This document shows, piece after piece, positions 38,901 through 52,305 of a DNA stretch of 64,000 nt. Below the pieces are notes generated by a model. That model saw only the letters and a program-made list of their open reading frames with translations, did no database searches and was not told the DNA's origin. Each line of letters starts with the position of its first letter. The stretch's first letter is position 1. The position numbers were made by a program, and so were the translations under genes. The DNA comes from Rotaria macrura. Taxonomy: Eukaryota; Rotifera; Eurotatoria; Philodinida; Philodinidae. The stretch lies in the NCBI GenBank assembly GCA_900239685.1, contig OENT01000301.1, forward strand, positions 62,001 through 126,000. The letters are read 5' to 3'.

Positions 38901-41900
38901 GGTATTCCGCATACTGAATCATCACTATCAAAGTCAACATTGACCATTTTTGATAGTGCTCGTCGATGATTAGATTTTCCATTATAATTTGATGTTCTAT
39001 TATTAACTGTCATTGAATCTAAAGATTTGTAGCGTAGTAAAGCTGCTCGATTAACCCGTTCCATATTAGCTGTTGATGTTGATGATGACGACGACGATGC
39101 TGATAGATTACCATCGCCTCCTTCTCCTCCTCCGATTAAATCACGACTTATTGATCGTTGCTGACGATGATATCTACTTGATTCATTATGAACTGTTGAT
39201 GGAAAATAATTACTGGTGTTATGTTGATTTTTTGATAACGTTTCTTGATATAGATCAGCACTCTTTGAACGTTTCATTTGCTTACGTCGTTGAAACCGAC
39301 GACGACTCTGTTGCTGTCCATTATTTGATCGTTCAGGTTCTAGGACTTGCTGTTCGATCAATTTTGTTGATATCGATCTTTGGGATTGTTGCCGACCATT
39401 AGTAGATGACGTATTTATTGGTGTCGTTGATACAATATATTCTCGTGGTCGATAATGGTATGCCCCATGCGATTGCACATTATAATTATCAAAATTTTCA
39501 TACTTATTATTAATGTGATTAACGACTGAACTATCGTCATTTTCGTATATCGAGGGAGAATATGATTGCTAGAAAAAAATAAAACACAAGAAGACTATCA
39601 TTTATTATTCGTTAAGACAGACTCATGATTAAAAACGTTTTCTAATGGGAAATCAGTGTTTACAAAATTTTTTTAAATATCTCTCAAAGACTCAACCAAA
39701 TCTTTTTTCAGGAACATAGTGATGGAAGGAATTTGAAAACTATCTACTCTTTTATATGTTTTACCTTTCGAACATAGAAATCTGCTTGTGAAGTTGATCG
39801 ATATTTTTGTTGAGCATTGTTTATTGATGAAGCCAAACTAGTAGAACGTCCATTATGTAGTAAATTATTATTTGTACTTGATAATCGACGTGGTGAATCA
39901 TGCGAAAGTGATTCGGATAATAACATGGATGAAGGTGGAGGAGTATTATAAGATGAAGAATTCGATAGAGGCTGAGATGCATGTAGCAGAGGAGGAGGTT
40001 GTAGTTGCTGTTTTGCTGGTGATGGGGTTGAAAACGTAGGATTGGGAACAAGAAAATCTGAATTGCGAACATTAGGATGACGTATAGTACCACTAAGAGA
40101 AGTAGCTGATGAAGATGTTGATGTGTTAACTGGAGTATTTCCCATGCTATTCAATATACTACGTGATTTCGGTGGTACTGATATTGTTGCTGTGGTTGCT
40201 GTCGTTGCTGCTGTTGTTATTGTTGTTGGTTTTGAAGATAACGATTGATAAAGTGGACGAATCATATGTGTATTTATTGAGTAAGGTTCAACTTTGGCGA
40301 TATTTCTTAAACGTGTTCTTGTCATTTGATCATGATCATTAACGCGATGAAAACGATAAGCATCATATGAAAGTTCAGATGATGGCATCATACTGCTACT
40401 ATTCGAACAATTCAATGATTCAGTACTAAAATGTATGGATACATATATGTATATATATATATATATTCAAGAGTAAACGAATATGTGTTAACTATGTCTA
40501 ATGAGAAAATAGAAAACATAAGAAATAGAATTATATCGTATAAGTAATTGCTTAGATTACAACAAGACGTCAGTATGAAAAATAATAAGAACATCAACAA
40601 CAACTGACTTGTCTTCGAGTATGAATAATGTCAAATAAAAAAAAACCGTCAATCTAACAACTACGCATCAAGAGAATGAGAAAGAGAGCAAATGTTTAGA
40701 CTTGATCACACTCACGAGCTTATGGTTGATGAAGAGAATGAAGAATATCTGTTTGTATTTATTTTTGATTTCTATCAAGTTCATTCGCTCTAACATCGGT
40801 CGAAACGAAACGAAAGAGATAAAGGATCATGACGTTGTGTTCATAGAAAGAACAAGAAGTTTTTGAAGAAAAGAAAAACGAAGAAATACACTTCATCGCT
40901 TATCTCGTTTTTTTTTCGTTCTCTACAACCAATCTTCGGGGTCAGTTATGGTTACTTCCATATATTTTTTCGTTTTCTCTCTTGCCTTGATTTATACCTG
41001 TATTGCTAGTACATATGATTAACAAATGATTTGAACATGTTCTCAATCATTACCAATTCTGAAGTATTCGCTGATGCTTTTATTCACGCAAACTAATAGA
41101 AGACATATGGTCATTCTATGTCAAGTATTTACGTACATATTGTCAATACAAAGCATGTCACACATAAAGAAATTTACACGTATATGGATGAATACATATA
41201 TATGTATATATTGTTAAATTAGAATGAAATATGAGAAAAAACATTAACAATAGATGAGTAAAGAATCCTGATACAGATTTAAACCTTTGCTCAACTGCTA
41301 GAAGAAAAAATATTCAACCTTGTCTGTCTCTTCATATTTTATAGTAAGTAACATTTGATAGTTACATACTACGAATTGACTATAAGTTTTATATGAATGT
41401 TCAAGTTCAAGAGTCATCCGATCGACTTTAGAGAATACTTCATTTTCTTTCTTTTTTTAGTAATGGAGTTAGATTGATACTTATTTCGTTTTTTTTTCGT
41501 TTCGAGAAAGAAAAGAACTGAAGCTCTCGACATCTTTTACATGGCCTATGGGTATGACATATAACGATTGAATTACAGTTTCTACATATAATTTTAACAC
41601 CATTCTCTCTTCTCGCACCTCGAATTTCCCTCTTTCTTCGACATCGTCATTTGTTGTAATTCATGTTTTCTGTATACAATACTAGACAACAGACGCTTCT
41701 GGACAATCATTGGAATAGCATCTAACTTAATCAGTAATAGCGTGGGTGGTGCTGAAAAACATAAACTTCGATGACAAATGTTGACTGACGTATCATATAC
41801 GTAATAAATTATAGTTAAGAACCACCGATTGAATAGTGGGTGACAGCGCGATAATGGACAATACATATGGTCATGCCATTCATTCTCATACAACAAGACT

Positions 41901-44817
41901 GTTATAGAACCTGATGTAACTGTCAATCACACAAACAAATTTATATACTCTTTCTTTTCTTATGTCCGTTTTTATCATTTTGATATTTGACTGATAAGAA
42001 ATAATATTTTCAATGTTTACATACCTGTCAAAAGCCTTTTGACTTTTAAGCATAGGTCTTCTAAGTAAGGGTGAAGATGTTGGTACACCTTCTTGAATAT
42101 TTGTTGTCGATTTAATTAAATCATCACTTGGTATAGTATGCGTTTGTGATTCAATTGAATTTGAATTAGAAATTTTTTGAACAAGTGAATTTGTTAATGA
42201 TAATGAATCGGATTTATTGATACTTGTTCCATTTGTAGTTAAATGACGACTAATACTTGATTCTTTTGAATCATCTCGTTTACATTTAATTATAGGTGAT
42301 CTTCTTAAATCAAGTGATGATTTTGTATTAAATAAATTTTTAAGTCTTTCAACACATGAACCAGTTGTAGTGATTGACGATTGTTCGTTGATATCAGCTG
42401 TATCATCATCTTCATGATGCTTATGATTGATTTCTGTTGATTTTTTATCTTGATCAAGCAATGTTCGACAAAATTCTTTTTCCTGCTGTTCTTGAATCAT
42501 GTCGCGTGGTGAAGAAGATCGAACAGGAAACGTTGGTGTTAATGATGATACCATCGATGATGAAGGATCCTGATGAAAACGTAAGTCCCATTCTGATTTG
42601 CTTATTGCCGCGCAGACTCGTTTCGTACCAATTGTAATCAATGGTTGATACGTGCTTACATTGTCATTTGATATATTTGATGATGAGAGCGGTGATGTAT
42701 GTGGTTCTATTTCAATAGATAATGGTTCAGTCTTTCTAGATGGAACATTCGTTTCGATGCGTGGTGTCGGTGCTGTATACTTAAGAATAGGTCGCATTGT
42801 ATGTATTTTATTTGACGTTGCGGGTGATGATTCCTGTTCATGACTTGTTTGTTGATGATCTAGTTTTGCTACTGGTTGTGTTATAGAACTGTTCGCATCA
42901 CGTGTTCCATTTGATGTTCTTTGTGATAAACATGAAGATAACGATGAAGAAACATTCGATGACAAGAATGTTTTTGATTTTGGACCACTATCATGAAATG
43001 CTCGTCGATTATTCTCTGATAAACGACGATTTCTAATACCGATTATATCAGCACCTACTGGATCATAACGACGAATTAAGCGAAGTACATTTGAATCCGT
43101 CATTATTGTTGAATTGAAATGATTGCCATCTTCACCATGTTGTGATGAAGAAGGCATTCTTGTTGATCCATTGGCATCATCCTAAAATGTATAGAACAGT
43201 ACATTTATATAGAAAAAAATTATAGCCTTGAATCAGTTGTTAGAATGTGTATAATGCATGTCGCGTGGTACTACGCCTGACACCGACAAGCATATGGAAC
43301 AGAGAAGAGAGTAGTAAGAATCTTGCTCGTCCATCTGCCTTCTTTTTTCACACGACAAATAACTTTGCATTGATAAGCACCAAAAAAGACTCAAGCGAGA
43401 GAGAGAGAGGGAGAAGAGAGACCGGTAGACAGTGGGAACGTAAAAGAGTTGCGCACACAGAGCAGAAAAGGAAAAAGAAGAAGAGGAAAAAGAAGGCAAG
43501 AAATTTAGGTATTATATATATCTATATATATCTATATATATATATATATATACAGATACAGATTATTCTAATGATCAGTCAAATGCACGTCTACGAGAGT
43601 ATAATACCGATAGTTGTCGAAAGCAAAAGCAACTACACTATCAGCATCATCCATTATCATCTTGTCTTCTAGTTGGTATCTGTGAAGAAAAGGGTAATTG
43701 TTGAAAGAATAAGTACCCTAGTTGTGCCCCTGAACTGTTTGAGCTTTTACATCAACAGTATTCTCAATAATGTATTCTAGTATAAAAGAAAACTGCTCGA
43801 CCCCAAAAAGAAAAAATTCCAACAGAACTAACGAGAAAAACCAAAAAAAATAAATGTAACTTATTCTTTGACTTACTACTCGAAGAGATGACGACGAGGA
43901 TTGATTTGCTCCTGTTCTAATTTTAATTGGTTTGACTTGTTGCAATTGTTTCGAAATGTAACGATAACCTTTTGGAATTTCATTCTTTGCTTTGGCAATA
44001 GTATCAATATTTATTTTATTATCATTGTTTTTATCGGCTTTTATCACTTGAATCGGCACAAAAATGGCACCCATGTTGGTCGAAGTAGCAGACGGTGATG
44101 ACAACGAACATGATGATGATGTTATCACAGTACTAACAACGATTGGTGTATTACCAGAAGTAATCTGGACAGGAATCGAGCGGCGCATTTGTTTCTAGAA
44201 TCACATGCAGGCAAAGGATGAAATGTACAAACATAGTATACATCTGTTTTTAACTACATATATATATATACATATTTATGTATACATACCTGTTCAAAAC
44301 TAGTATTATCGATTGGGGGTGATTTTTTTTTTTTAATAATAATCATCGGTGAAGCGGATGAAATTGTTGTAAAACGTCGACGTCCATTTGTAATCAATGG
44401 ACGGAAATCGATTTGTTTCGTTGGCGAATTTTTCGATACTGGTGAATGAAAACATGTTGAATTTACGTCTTTATTCGTTGAGGAAACATTCGGAGATGCA
44501 GAAGGTATATTTCTGATCGTTCTATCATATGCTTGATTGCTCACTGAACAACGTACAGTAGTTTCTGGTGCAGTTATATGTGTTATTGTATATCGTCGTT
44601 TCGATTGTTGTTCTTTATCGAATGGTACTGATGATGTTTTTTTCATCGGTAATAAATTGTCACAATCTGATTTTGAACTTGATGTGTATAATGCATTGGA
44701 AATATTGCATGCGGTAGTCAATAAGTTTGTATTGTTTCTCATGATCATTTTAGGTTGTTGCTGAAAATTGATCATCAAATGATCATAGATAGTGGACGAC
44801 GATGACGTCGGTGACAT
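23848..44817 (-). CDS. SVIL: Supervillin-like actin-binding protein, giant gene
   Basis: More than 20 minus-strand exons. The C-terminal half matches supervillin: FKELMLILIKGRRH, FDFGSEVYIWNGK, QPALCLIDTDTELYIWQGW, RARPLPEGLD and a villin headpiece (MTKDEFYALPYWKQTNIKK then PLGFF, stop at 23848). Several gelsolin-like repeats lie between. Upstream come NPLRQIQATMPTAAEYTEV (29.7 kb), as in fly and human supervillin, then KTYGENEWKKRV (31.8 kb). A long Ser/Thr/Asn-rich disordered region follows, encoded at 32.6–34.7, 36.0, 36.3, 38.9–39.6, 39.7–40.4, 42.0–43.2, 43.9–44.2 and 44.3–44.8 kb. Joins checked in phase include 38889 to 36316, 36281 to 36002, 35953 to 34692, 34279 to 33907, and 33803 to 33736. 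The family ties F-actin and myosin II to membranes. The start, ATG at 44817 inside an exon that opens at a splice acceptor, is provisional. Confidence 0.88.
28627..29631 (-). other. Supervillin intron, ~1 kb
   Basis: Joins …RRLKRAQ to …AENAGLAQEAL (donor GTAAGAC near 29631, acceptor TTTTAG near 28626). AT-rich, with no internal gene seen. Confidence 0.65.
30183..31500 (-). other. Supervillin intron, ~1.3 kb, low complexity
   Basis: Lies between the exon ending upstream of ESIVKNKDTTQTS (30.18 kb) and the exon at 31501. It has purine-rich stretches (about 30600–30890 and 31360–31400), which create a spurious Ser-rich frame on the minus strand. Confidence 0.55.
35953..36002 (-). CDS. SVIL: Short supervillin exon, 50 bp
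   Basis: Acceptor CATTTAG and donor GTAAGC flank 50 bp that encode ICGGSKTTLKSEKTLP with split codons at both ends. Both phases fit the neighbouring exons. Confidence 0.75.
36281..36316 (-). CDS. SVIL: Supervillin microexon, 36 bp
   Basis: Acceptor TTTCCAG and donor GTATGT flank 36 bp. It completes the Lys codon of the exon ending at 38889 and continues EEYYKRFIMGA, ending in a split Trp codon completed by the next exon. Length and both phases fit. Large introns surround it (2,572 bp upstream, 278 bp downstream). Confidence 0.75.
36317..38888 (-). other. Supervillin intron, ~2.6 kb, with AT microsatellites
   Basis: The largest intron found in the gene. It contains (TA)n tracts near 38025–38041 and 38557–38599. 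Small frames inside have no family resemblance. Confidence 0.65.
38540..38599. repeat. (CA)n–(TA)n compound microsatellite
   Basis: CACACA passes into long alternating TA with two single-base interruptions (TAGATA), all within a supervillin intron. Confidence 0.9.
40416..42023 (-). other. Supervillin intron, ~1.6 kb
   Basis: Between the Ser/Thr-rich exon starting near 40.42 kb and the exon at 42.02–43.18 kb. Contains a (TA)n tract at about 40446–40465. A small exon near 40.6 kb cannot be excluded. Confidence 0.45.
43511..43552. repeat. (TA)n microsatellite with TC interruptions
   Basis: Alternating TA broken regularly by TCTA, next to a purine-rich (GA-rich) stretch at 43390–43500, inside a supervillin intron. 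Confidence 0.85.
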
Positions 44818-47800
44818 ATTGACTGTCGAAGTCTATAATAGGAATAAAAACAAGAGTCGAATGATAATAAAATGGCTGAAAACGTCATTGACTGAGTGAG
44901 AGAGAAAAAAAAGAGGGAACACTAGTTTACATCGTCTGTCTATTTGACTTTACTGATATTTAAAGTCATCATCACATCGAAAACGAAAAATGTACTAATA
45001 AAAACCAACGAGCAAGCAGAAAAGGAAGACAAGGATATATATACATACATATATATGTATATATATATATATATATATTCATATTTATATTTATATACGC
45101 ATGCACAAAAGCGTATTTACCTTCAGGTGAAGAATGGTGCTAGAATAGCATCATTCTATTGTTAAACTGTTCGATATAGTAAAATCTTATCCGCTTAAAT
45201 GACTATGCTACTATTGAATGTTATTATTTGCCTGTGAATGCGTCTTTCTTCTCTACGAAGTACATCAATAGGAATAAACGAGATGACAAACATTGAAAAA
45301 GGAAAGGTAAAATGAAGAACAAAAATTGGGCTAAGAGCCATAAATTGAAAGATAATATACTGACAGACGATAAAAGAGAAAGAAAACAGTCACATAAAGT
45401 AAACATACGCATGCATAAGATGAGAGTCTTACTTCAGTCACACAGAATCGATAGAAAAAAAATGGTTGACGCATTCATCTGAAGACTACTATTGTTATTG
45501 TATTTAAGATTATTTAGTAAGTCTAATTCAATCAATGGTCGAAAACAAAATTAAGCAGGTGTTCAATCACTGTTCGTTTTGACTTGAGATTGAATGTTAT
45601 GTAAAAATGAAAGAAAACAAAAGTAACGGGAAAGAAAATTCATTCGGCAGCAACGTCTCAAAAGGGATTAGTCGAAACATAGGTTCACTACAATGTACGA
45701 TACAATTAATATGAATAGCAAAGTACTTTGAAGGAAGAAAGAAGAAAAAAAAGAAGAACATATCCTTCGTACGAACGTTTACTACCTACGTCTGTCAATG
45801 TTGTAACATAGGTCCCTCAACCTAAATTCAATTTCTATCAAAAACGACAAGAAATTGTGGGCGTATACATATATCTATCTATCTATATATATACATATTA
45901 TGTATACTATATACGTATGTGTCTTGATCAACAAATTATTTTTTTTCTTAGATTCACAGTTTCATATTACAAGAAAGACAAGATGACAAGATTATTTTAA
46001 TCATCGTTATTTTAAACTAAACAGTGCCTGAAGGATCGAAATACATCTACTATTTCACAGAGAGATTTTTTGTAGGAAGGTTTTTAAGTGATGATTAATG
46101 AGAAGAATTGACTTGCTCCTTTCTGTCTCTCTCTCTCTCCTTTCTTAGCCTATATTAAAACCTTGGATTGCAGCAGATAAAAAATGACACCTTGGGATTT
46201 ATCCAACCAAATCAAGAATGTATCGATAGATTTTACTTCATGATTATCTGGGTGCACAACAATGTGACTTACTTTATTCTATTGTCTTGGCTAAAGTGAA
46301 AGTATTAGCGAACGTATTAATGGAAGATTATTCATCGAAAAGAGAGAGACAAGAGTTCTTCAGCATGTATATTGACATACTAATAAAACAGATAGTATAG
46401 TATCTTCCTGTTTAGAATGCTTAATGAGATCACAAACTCATTTAATTATTCTATTCTATTCTTGATTGAGTCCTTACTCACATTTGTATGTATTGTCTAT
46501 TGACATGACATTTTATTGCATGACAATGTACAAGTAATATATAACTATTACTTTTATATTGTTTCGATTCTCTCACGATTGTAATTACTACTTAGTAATA
46601 ATATATTCATGAAGGAGAAGTGCATAATACCTTTGTGTCAATTAGTATTCTTATAGATATGAATTGCACTATTCTATATTGTGTAGAGATAGTCGAGTAA
46701 GTGATGAAGGGTTATCAACGACGAGGCCGACAAAAAGATATATGTTATGATGAGTTACTATTTAGGTTTATGTCGTTTTCTCATCGTCTTTTTTTTTCTG
46801 ATTACGACCAATGATGAATGAATCAATCATGCGCGTAATAAGAACATCTATTCTCGTGCTCGAGCGAAAGCACATATATATATACACTGCATAAAACTTG
46901 GTCAAAATAGCAACAAACAAAAGCACGCATGTCCAAGTAGTATAGTAGATTGTTTCTTATTTTTATTCTGTCACTGCTTCTCTTACTGGTTGCGATGACC
47001 AACTAGGCAAGTCATCGAATCACTAGACTATTTATGATTGGCAAATGTCCTTATATGCTCTTCTTTCTAATAAATCTTCATACACTATCATCGAACAATG
47101 CTAAGTCCTAATCAGTGTCGTGCACATAAATCAATCTCAACGCCTAACACAATTCGTCTCGTCTATGTCTTCACTATTGTACTGTACTTCTTTTTATTTG
47201 CAACTATGATAAACCATATATATAATGTTCATTCACTTTTCTTCTTATCGGTGATGGCGACGTATATACAAAGTATCATACATGCGTATAAAACGAGAGA
47301 GAGAAGAGAATAGAAGGAGAGAGTGTGTATGTACGTAATAGCAGAAAGTGAGAAGGTCTAATCAGTCGGGCTTGTAGTAAACGATGAAGGTGCTGAATGA
47401 CCTTCCCTCATATGGATTCCATTTAGAGGCAGGCGCACGCAAACGAGAGGATGATTGGCATCTCTCACACGTACGATATGCCATGAGGATTACGCAAGTG
47501 ATGTGTCGTCGGCATACAAGTGTTGATGAAGAAATACATATATGTGCCGATGCGATGTTGTTCTTGACAAACGAAGATTTTGTGCACAGGGTTTTTTACA
47601 ATCCAATCTGATCTATGACAAGGTTAACTGAGCAGTAACTTTCGTCAAAAATTGATCCGCTTATATTAGTCTCTTTCTCTCCCCTCTCTTTCCCTCTTTC
47701 TTTCCTTCTTTCTTTTTGCTTCTGTATATTTATTATTGTTCAATGATTTCATTTCATATTGATCATTAATCTTAAACCTCCTGTGAATATGTACTTCTTT

Positions 47801-49742
47801 TCTTTTATAACATCCGTACTTAACACATAATCATATTACTCTGTAATTATTTCACATATTCTTTGAACGATTGATTTTCTAGTTCATAGAACTATAATTT
47901 ATCATGAGGTGGCTTTGATCAATAGAATTCAAGCATCATTCGTTATCTAAGATCATTCTATGGATCAATAGGGTAGGACATAGCAAAAGAAATAGATTCC
48001 TCTAGCATTTAGCTAGACTACAGTATTGTCTATTCTTATCGTTAATCAGAACCATTCTCGATACAAATCATTTTTACCATTCTTGAAAGCGACATGATTT
48101 GACTTACAAATACAATGATTTGATTTATTACACCATCAAACTTTTACTCAATAATGGTTCACTTATTTGCCTATCATTATGCAGGTATTGATTCAATATC
48201 GATCCACTCTTTTATCGATGTTATAAAAGGGTTCTAACAAAAGAAATCACGATAGTCCTTGAATGAAAAAAAAAAGAATGCAAATACCTTGATATCTTTT
48301 GTTTGAACAGTGTATAATAACTAATCGAATGTCTAGCTCAAGTGAATTCGTCAAACAAATTATGTGATGTTTCATGTATCAGAACCAATGCAATATGAAA
48401 GTAATAATCATAGTTAAGTTGAGAAAGTTACACGAACGAAGACAGTGTCGTTTAGAAGATTAATGATCGGCAGTGAATGTCTATGGTGAATATCGAAAGG
48501 TGCTATCATGATTCTGTCTCAGTTTTTTTTCTTCAATTTTGATTCTTCACTCATACTGATCAAGTTCTTCATATTTTACTGAACGAATACGATGATTTGA
48601 ATACTTCGATAGAATATCATCTTAAATCATACGCATGAATAATCTTCTTTCGATATATGTCTATTTAAAAAGTCCATCGTATCAACTAATGCTAATATTA
48701 TAACCATATACGGTTGGCGACTAAGCTTTCATGTGTATTATTATGCTCGGTCATTATGTGTATGAATGAAATAGCAAAAAAAAATTAGAATAAGAAATTT
48801 TTCTAATTATTTTCTGAGCTTACACAATGAATATTTTCATTCAAATTGTCTTCGTGTAGATATCGAATCATCGAATAATAAATCCTATGCGATATTGTTC
48901 TTTATACACAAAGATTAGGCAGTGTTCATCATATTTTGAAAATCGTTAGATTGAAATTCATTCTTTTGAATATCAATTGCATGTTTGCAAATATCTCATA
49001 TGTTCTATTTGTTAAATAAAAAGAACACATTTAATTTGCTTGATCCTACTTTAAAAGAGAAATCGTACAAGATGATACAATAACATAAACTTATAGATCT
49101 CAAGCTTTTGTCTTTCAAATAAAAATCAAATTTTAATAAATAAATCTTTAAAAACATTCTTAATTTTGAGGTATTGGAGAAATTGTGAAAGCGATGTTTA
49201 TAGTTTACATCAGCTATTTGTTTTCCTGGTCCACTTGTTATCTAATCAATTGATTTCAAGTTTTTTTTTGTAGAAACATTGTCTGAATTCATGCTTCAAT
49301 GAAAATCCATTGCTAAGAGCAAACATGACTCAAAGAGCATGTGTATATTTCAATGCTATACGTCTAGTTCTATGGTACGTATAACTCTTACACTTTTTTT
49401 TATTATATCAAGTACAAAAACCGAATCGTACGTTTGCTGTTGGGACACATTATCCTTGATGATTAATAAACATATTATATTTAAAAACAGCTGTGAAATA
49501 GGAAACGTGCTCTATTATTGCTTAGTGTTAGTAAGAGCGCACGAATATGATTAAGTTTGTCGATGAAAGTTGATGCATTATAAACAATGTTTGTTATTAA
49601 AAGAATTTTTTTCTTTAAATCGAAATCATTATTGTTTGCTCGTCATTGACATTTTTCGTTGTTAACAAAGAAAGAATGAATTTGTACAACGTATTTAAGT
49701 AGTACTGATAGCAAGAGCTATATTTATTTTTAATGAATCACC
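44818..49742. other. Gene-poor region upstream of supervillin
   Basis: About 4.9 kb with no convincing frame. It may hold noncoding first exons and the promoter of supervillin, because the last exon recognised opens at a splice acceptor. It includes (TA)n tracts at 45035–45078 and 45870–45890 and CT-rich runs near 46125–46141 and 47670–47715. A 75-codon frame at 47384–47611 is without resemblance or splice support. Confidence 0.45.
45035..45078. repeat. (TA)n microsatellite
   Basis: Long TA alternation with CATACAT and TGTAT interruptions. Confidence 0.85.
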
Positions 49743-50930
49743 AAATTCAAACTTTCAACGATGAAGAATTACAATCCAAACAAAAACCATTAACTTTTGT
49801 TGATTATACAATCGATCAATCTGCAGGAAGGTTTTATTGACGTTTGTTATTGGTTGACAAGATGCTCTAGATAATTATTCAAATTTATCAAAATCATTAA
49901 TGATCATTAGATAGTTGACGAAGGTCTGTACACATGATCAAACACTCATTTTCTTAAAAAATATCGTTTTTTCTGTCTTGCCAAAATTCAAAATCAGTCA
50001 GATGAAAATGTATTTATCACGCTAAGCATTACATTTCATCTGATATCATCTTCAAACAATGAAAGATTTATCAGCAGCTGTTTGAAAATATTGCTCGTAA
50101 TTAATCATCGACGTCATAGTATATATATATATTTATATTACACTTTTAATGCGTTTTTACTCAACATAGTATGTAATAGTGACAATAATGACAAAAAAAT
50201 TATTTTGTTTTTTTTGTATAACGGACACATTGATGCATCTACAACCACTATGATAAAAAGAAATGATGAACTTTATCGAGTTGAACATGATTTTCCGTAT
50301 ATTATCGAATATAAAATGCGTGTATTTGATGTTCTCGAAGAATAGATTAACATCTGCACGCCTCTTGTATGTTCTATTCAATCATTTATTCAAACCGTAC
50401 TAATCCAATGTATCAAGATTACTTCTAGTGAAAGACTCAATAATAAAATGAAATTGATATTTCATTGAATCAAGCTTAGAATCGATTATTTCTGATTATC
50501 ACGAAACCAATAGACGTATACATTTCAATGATCATCGATCTTGTCTATCTAAAATACTGCGATAAATGACAACATTGAGATCAATTGTAATTTACAAAAT
50601 GTAAACAGGAATGAAACTAATCAACTGAAATATTTTGTCATTATAGATGTAACATGCCATGTTGATTCTGCTTTACTTGCATTCCTTAATCCTAAACGTT
50701 TTCTAGATAAAATCGATAAAATGAATGTTTCATTGGAAGATCAGTTCTATTAATATGAAGGTGAATATCAATTTTACATTACAAATCAACAATATAAAAT
50801 TAATTTGAATTTTCACTCATATGAGATTGAGAAAAAATGTTTTTATTATATTAAATTTTATATTCGTACGATAATCGGACAAGGAACGGTATTATCGTAT
50901 ACTGAAGAAATCCAGAAAATACAATCATGA
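49743..50930 (+). pseudogene. Possible decayed multi-exon gene
   Basis: Several protein-like stretches follow one another on the plus strand. They are 49743–49840 (from ATG, ending in SAGRFY and TGA), about 50210–50345 (…YRVEHDFPYIIEYKMRVFDV) and 50647–50930. The last opens after a TTATAG acceptor, reads VTCHVDSALLAFLNPKRFLD, and is broken by one in-frame TAA at 50751 before continuing YEGEYQFYITNQQYKINL. Codon-like composition and splice signals suggest coding origin, and the internal stop and gaps suggest decay. I do not recognise a family. It could instead be chance open frames in AT-rich DNA. Confidence 0.3.
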
Positions 50931-52305
50931 TCATCTATTGTTAAGCCTTACTCGTATTGTTTTATCTAAATAGCTAGTCTGAATATTACTTGATTTCGAT
51001 CAATTTAGAAAACCTGGTTTATGAAAAAATAAAAGTAGTGTTAAATATTTGTTCATTTCCTTCCCATAACATAAAAGATAGTAGAGAGCGTCTGCTACTA
51101 TGATTTATGTCAGGCCAATATCATAGCTGTTGCTATCTCAGTTTACGAAACATGTAAATCATATTTATATTCTATTTCTAAAGCAATAGTATCCCGAGAA
51201 TTAAAAATCATTGTCATCAATAATAACACTCTATGCATCAGAAGTAACATTAGAAAAGAGTTTCGTTCTCAATAATTCAACAATAAGACATTAACTTATT
51301 GTATTCTGATAAGAATTAACAACATCAAGTTTTATAATCAGCATGCAAATCATCACTAGAATGCCGAAGGAATGTTCTGTAAATCATTAGTATTTTTTAG
51401 TAGAATATTTTGTATACATTCATAGTATCATTTTTCAATGAAAGTACATTAATCGACATTCTTACTGTTGTGTCCTTCCAGATATATGCTGTTTCTTGTC
51501 AATTAGGTCATGATTCGTTTTATACACATAGAAAAAAAACTACTCTTGCGTAAAAAAATAGGCCTTCGCTTTCTGGCAAGATTGTTTTAGATTGAATCTT
51601 AGCATGTGAAAAAAAACAGAATATTACCAAAAACAAAGTTCGTCATATGTTCTACTGCTTCTCGGATTGTTTTACTTGAGCTGTAGCCATTGAGAAACAT
51701 CAAAAAGATTAATTTCATTCATGTTACTCTGCAATTTTCATTTGAAAGTCTTCATAAAATACGTCACAGACAAAACAACATTAAAACTGCACTCAATTAC
51801 GTTCTACAATATAAGTTGAAATAGCTAAGTGCAAAATGTCGAGAGCATATACAATAATACGAAGGAAAAATATTTTCATACTCATGCTTTGCATCTGAAT
51901 TATTATGACAAATAGAAATGAGATATAAGTAATTCAAAGCATATAGTTAAATTAAATATAACAATCGATTGTTGTACTTTGTCTTGTTCATATTTATCAC
52001 ATCAATCATCGGTAATGATTGATGTACTGTCGATAATACTGTTTCTGCAAACATACTTAGTAATCGATTAGAAAATTCGACTTGGTAATAGATAAATAGT
52101 ACACCTTCTCTTTGTGATATGTGCAAATGCTTGATTTCTATAGGACGTATATATAATTACTGATATTGGCTACATTATAGTTCATACTTCTAGAACATAT
52201 TAGTTCTCATAAGTTTAGTTCTGATTATTACCAGTTAATTTCAAGTAGAATATGATGCATCTTATCAAATATATGCCGCATTTCGCGCTAGTTCTACATG
52301 CTAAT
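50931..52305. other. Intergenic stretch, nothing recognised
   Basis: AT-rich DNA with stops in all frames and no repeat structure that I could see. Confidence 0.4.

Noticed and set aside
39073-39402. Plus-strand 109-codon frame
   Set aside because: It is antisense to a supervillin exon rich in Ser and Arg, with composition explained by that exon.
43247-43672. Plus-strand 141-codon frame with Lys/Arg runs
   Set aside because: It arises from a GA-rich tract and a (TA)n microsatellite inside a supervillin intron.
45035-45078. TA-rich tract as a possible promoter or origin
   Set aside because: Many similar (TA)n tracts occur in introns and intergenic DNA here; simple microsatellite is sufficient.
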